The notes beneath the pieces are model-generated. The model did not search any database, was not told the DNA's origin, and worked only from the letters and a program-made list of their open reading frames with translations. From positions 14,298,169 through 14,362,168 of the forward strand of contig NC_087072.1 of NCBI RefSeq assembly GCF_026151205.1: a stretch of DNA of 64,000 nt, in the 5' to 3' direction. The translations under genes and the position numbers were made by a program. Of this stretch, positions 63,401 through 64,000 are shown piece after piece. The stretch's first letter is position 1, and each line of letters begins with the position of its first letter. This DNA is from Bolinopsis microptera. Taxonomy: Eukaryota; Ctenophora; Tentaculata; Lobata; Bolinopsidae.

Positions 63401-64000
63401 CAGTGATTCTATATCCTACGCTTCAGTTGCTAACGAAGCTAAGAACTACGGTAGAACAGAGCTAGCAATAAAACTGTTAGACTACGAACCACGGTCCGCT
63501 GAACAAGTTCCTGCTCTGATGAGAATGAGCCGGTTTACTAACGCTATCGAGAAGGCTATCGAGTCAGGTGATATGGACCTGGTTCACACTGTGATAGTTA
63601 CCATGGAGTCCAAGCAGACTCCCAGAGATTTTATCAACACGCTCAAAGATTACCCGGTTGCGAGTGCGTGGTATGCTAAGTGGTGCTCTCTTACAGACAG
63701 TCAGAAACTTCACGATCATTTTTACACTCAGGACAACTTCGAAGCTTCCGCATTACTGTCTATAAAGGAGCTGGAGCATAGCATGATGCTTGATGCTAAG
63801 ATAAAACTACTCGAGAGTATTAACAGACATTTTACTGATGGGTCCAAGGAATTGGAATCTCGTCTTACTAAAGAGCAAATCGCATTACTAAGGAGACAGA
63901 TGGCACTTCAGGTTAAAGTAGCCGATATTATCGGACTTAATCTAAACGAAACCATCAGTATTTTGGTTCAGAGAGCACTTCTAGCTGATGCTGAGAATGT
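60470..64000 (+). CDS. VPS16: VPS16, core subunit of HOPS/CORVET tethering complexes (3' end beyond window)
   Basis: Five exons are visible: 60470-60562, 60774-60907, 61250-61427, 61641-62375 and 62973 to the window end, in frame for about 722 codons. The family is about 840 residues, so roughly 120 C-terminal residues are missing. The N-terminal beta-propeller half contains KLVMAPYGGMVALAWDS, GWSNNEDLIVVTD, VALLTGSYRFYFNSD and DGARIISSKSHELIRRVP. The alpha-solenoid half contains LLRAASYGKCFL, RVLNEVQSFRIGIPLTYQQL, YGRTELAIKLLDYEPRSAEQ and IEKAIESGDMDLVHTVI; these match VPS16 closely. It binds VPS33 and is needed for endosome/lysosome tethering and SNARE assembly. The donor of exon 3 is GTTGAT, weaker than usual. 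Three introns begin with simple repeats (see separate entries). Confidence 0.96.
60571..60591. repeat. Poly-C tract after the VPS16 exon 1 donor
   Basis: 21 consecutive C starting 8 bases after the exon 1 boundary (GTAAGATA then C21). Confidence 0.98.
60911..61123. repeat. 30-bp minisatellite in VPS16 intron 2
   Basis: Seven near-identical 30-bp units containing TTACCTACTTATTCTCTGCT, beginning three bases after the exon 2 donor. The copies are almost identical, so expansion is recent. Confidence 0.98.
62385..62483. repeat. (GTGAGT)n array directly after the VPS16 exon 4 donor
   Basis: About 16 hexamers GTGAGT with one GTGAGA variant, starting 9 bases after the exon 4 boundary (CAG/GTTAGT). 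Each unit matches a strong 5' splice-site consensus. Confidence 0.98.

Overview
This is a eukaryotic, animal-type genomic window: AT-rich, with spliced protein genes (GT/AG introns), long CA and GA microsatellites, and many transposable elements at different stages of decay. The conserved genes are metazoan: VPS16, mitochondrial ribosomal protein S5, a cyclophilin, SLC35C2 and ARMC7. A cnidarian is my best guess, because the broken receptor at 19978-21001 resembles, from memory, an orphan receptor family expanded in cnidarians, and a beta/gamma-crystallin plus aerolysin-type protein also fits a marine invertebrate. This is inference, not proof.

Layout. 1-1800: 3' part of a decayed LINE. 3.3-5.0 kb: CA microsatellite and a two-exon secreted cysteine-rich gene (minus strand). 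5.4-8.4 kb: foldback and interspersed repeats. 8.7-15.2 kb: a Penelope-like retroelement with its GIY-YIG endonuclease ahead of the reverse transcriptase, interrupted by two hAT-like elements with 8-bp target duplications. 15.8-16.6 kb: ARMC7-like gene. 17.3-19.2 kb: diverged duplicate of the cysteine-rich gene, with a frameshift and a repeat-filled intron. 20-21 kb: frameshifted GPCR. 21-26 kb: inverted-repeat elements. 26.1-27.9 kb: broken aerolysin-type gene. 28.5-35.9 kb: GA microsatellite, a 2.5-kb inverted-repeat element, a tRNA-derived SINE and repeats, with no gene I can support.

36.0-43.5 kb (minus strand) holds coiled-coil exons, many of them tandemly duplicated, beginning with a candidate N-myristoylation sequence; a 2.1-kb repeat sits in the middle. 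44.2-45.4 kb is a LINE fragment carrying a small element capped by G/C homopolymers. From 48 kb the window is more gene-like: a two-exon type I membrane protein (+), SLC35C2 (-, nine exons), cyclophilin (-), a LINE fragment, then MRPS5 (+) and VPS16 (+, running off the end).

The genes do not form an operon or one pathway. Several are housekeeping genes of vesicle fusion (VPS16), nucleotide-sugar transport (SLC35C2), protein folding (cyclophilin) and mitochondrial translation (MRPS5). Exon joins given here were worked out by eye from splice sites, reading-frame phase and remembered family sequences; no search was run.
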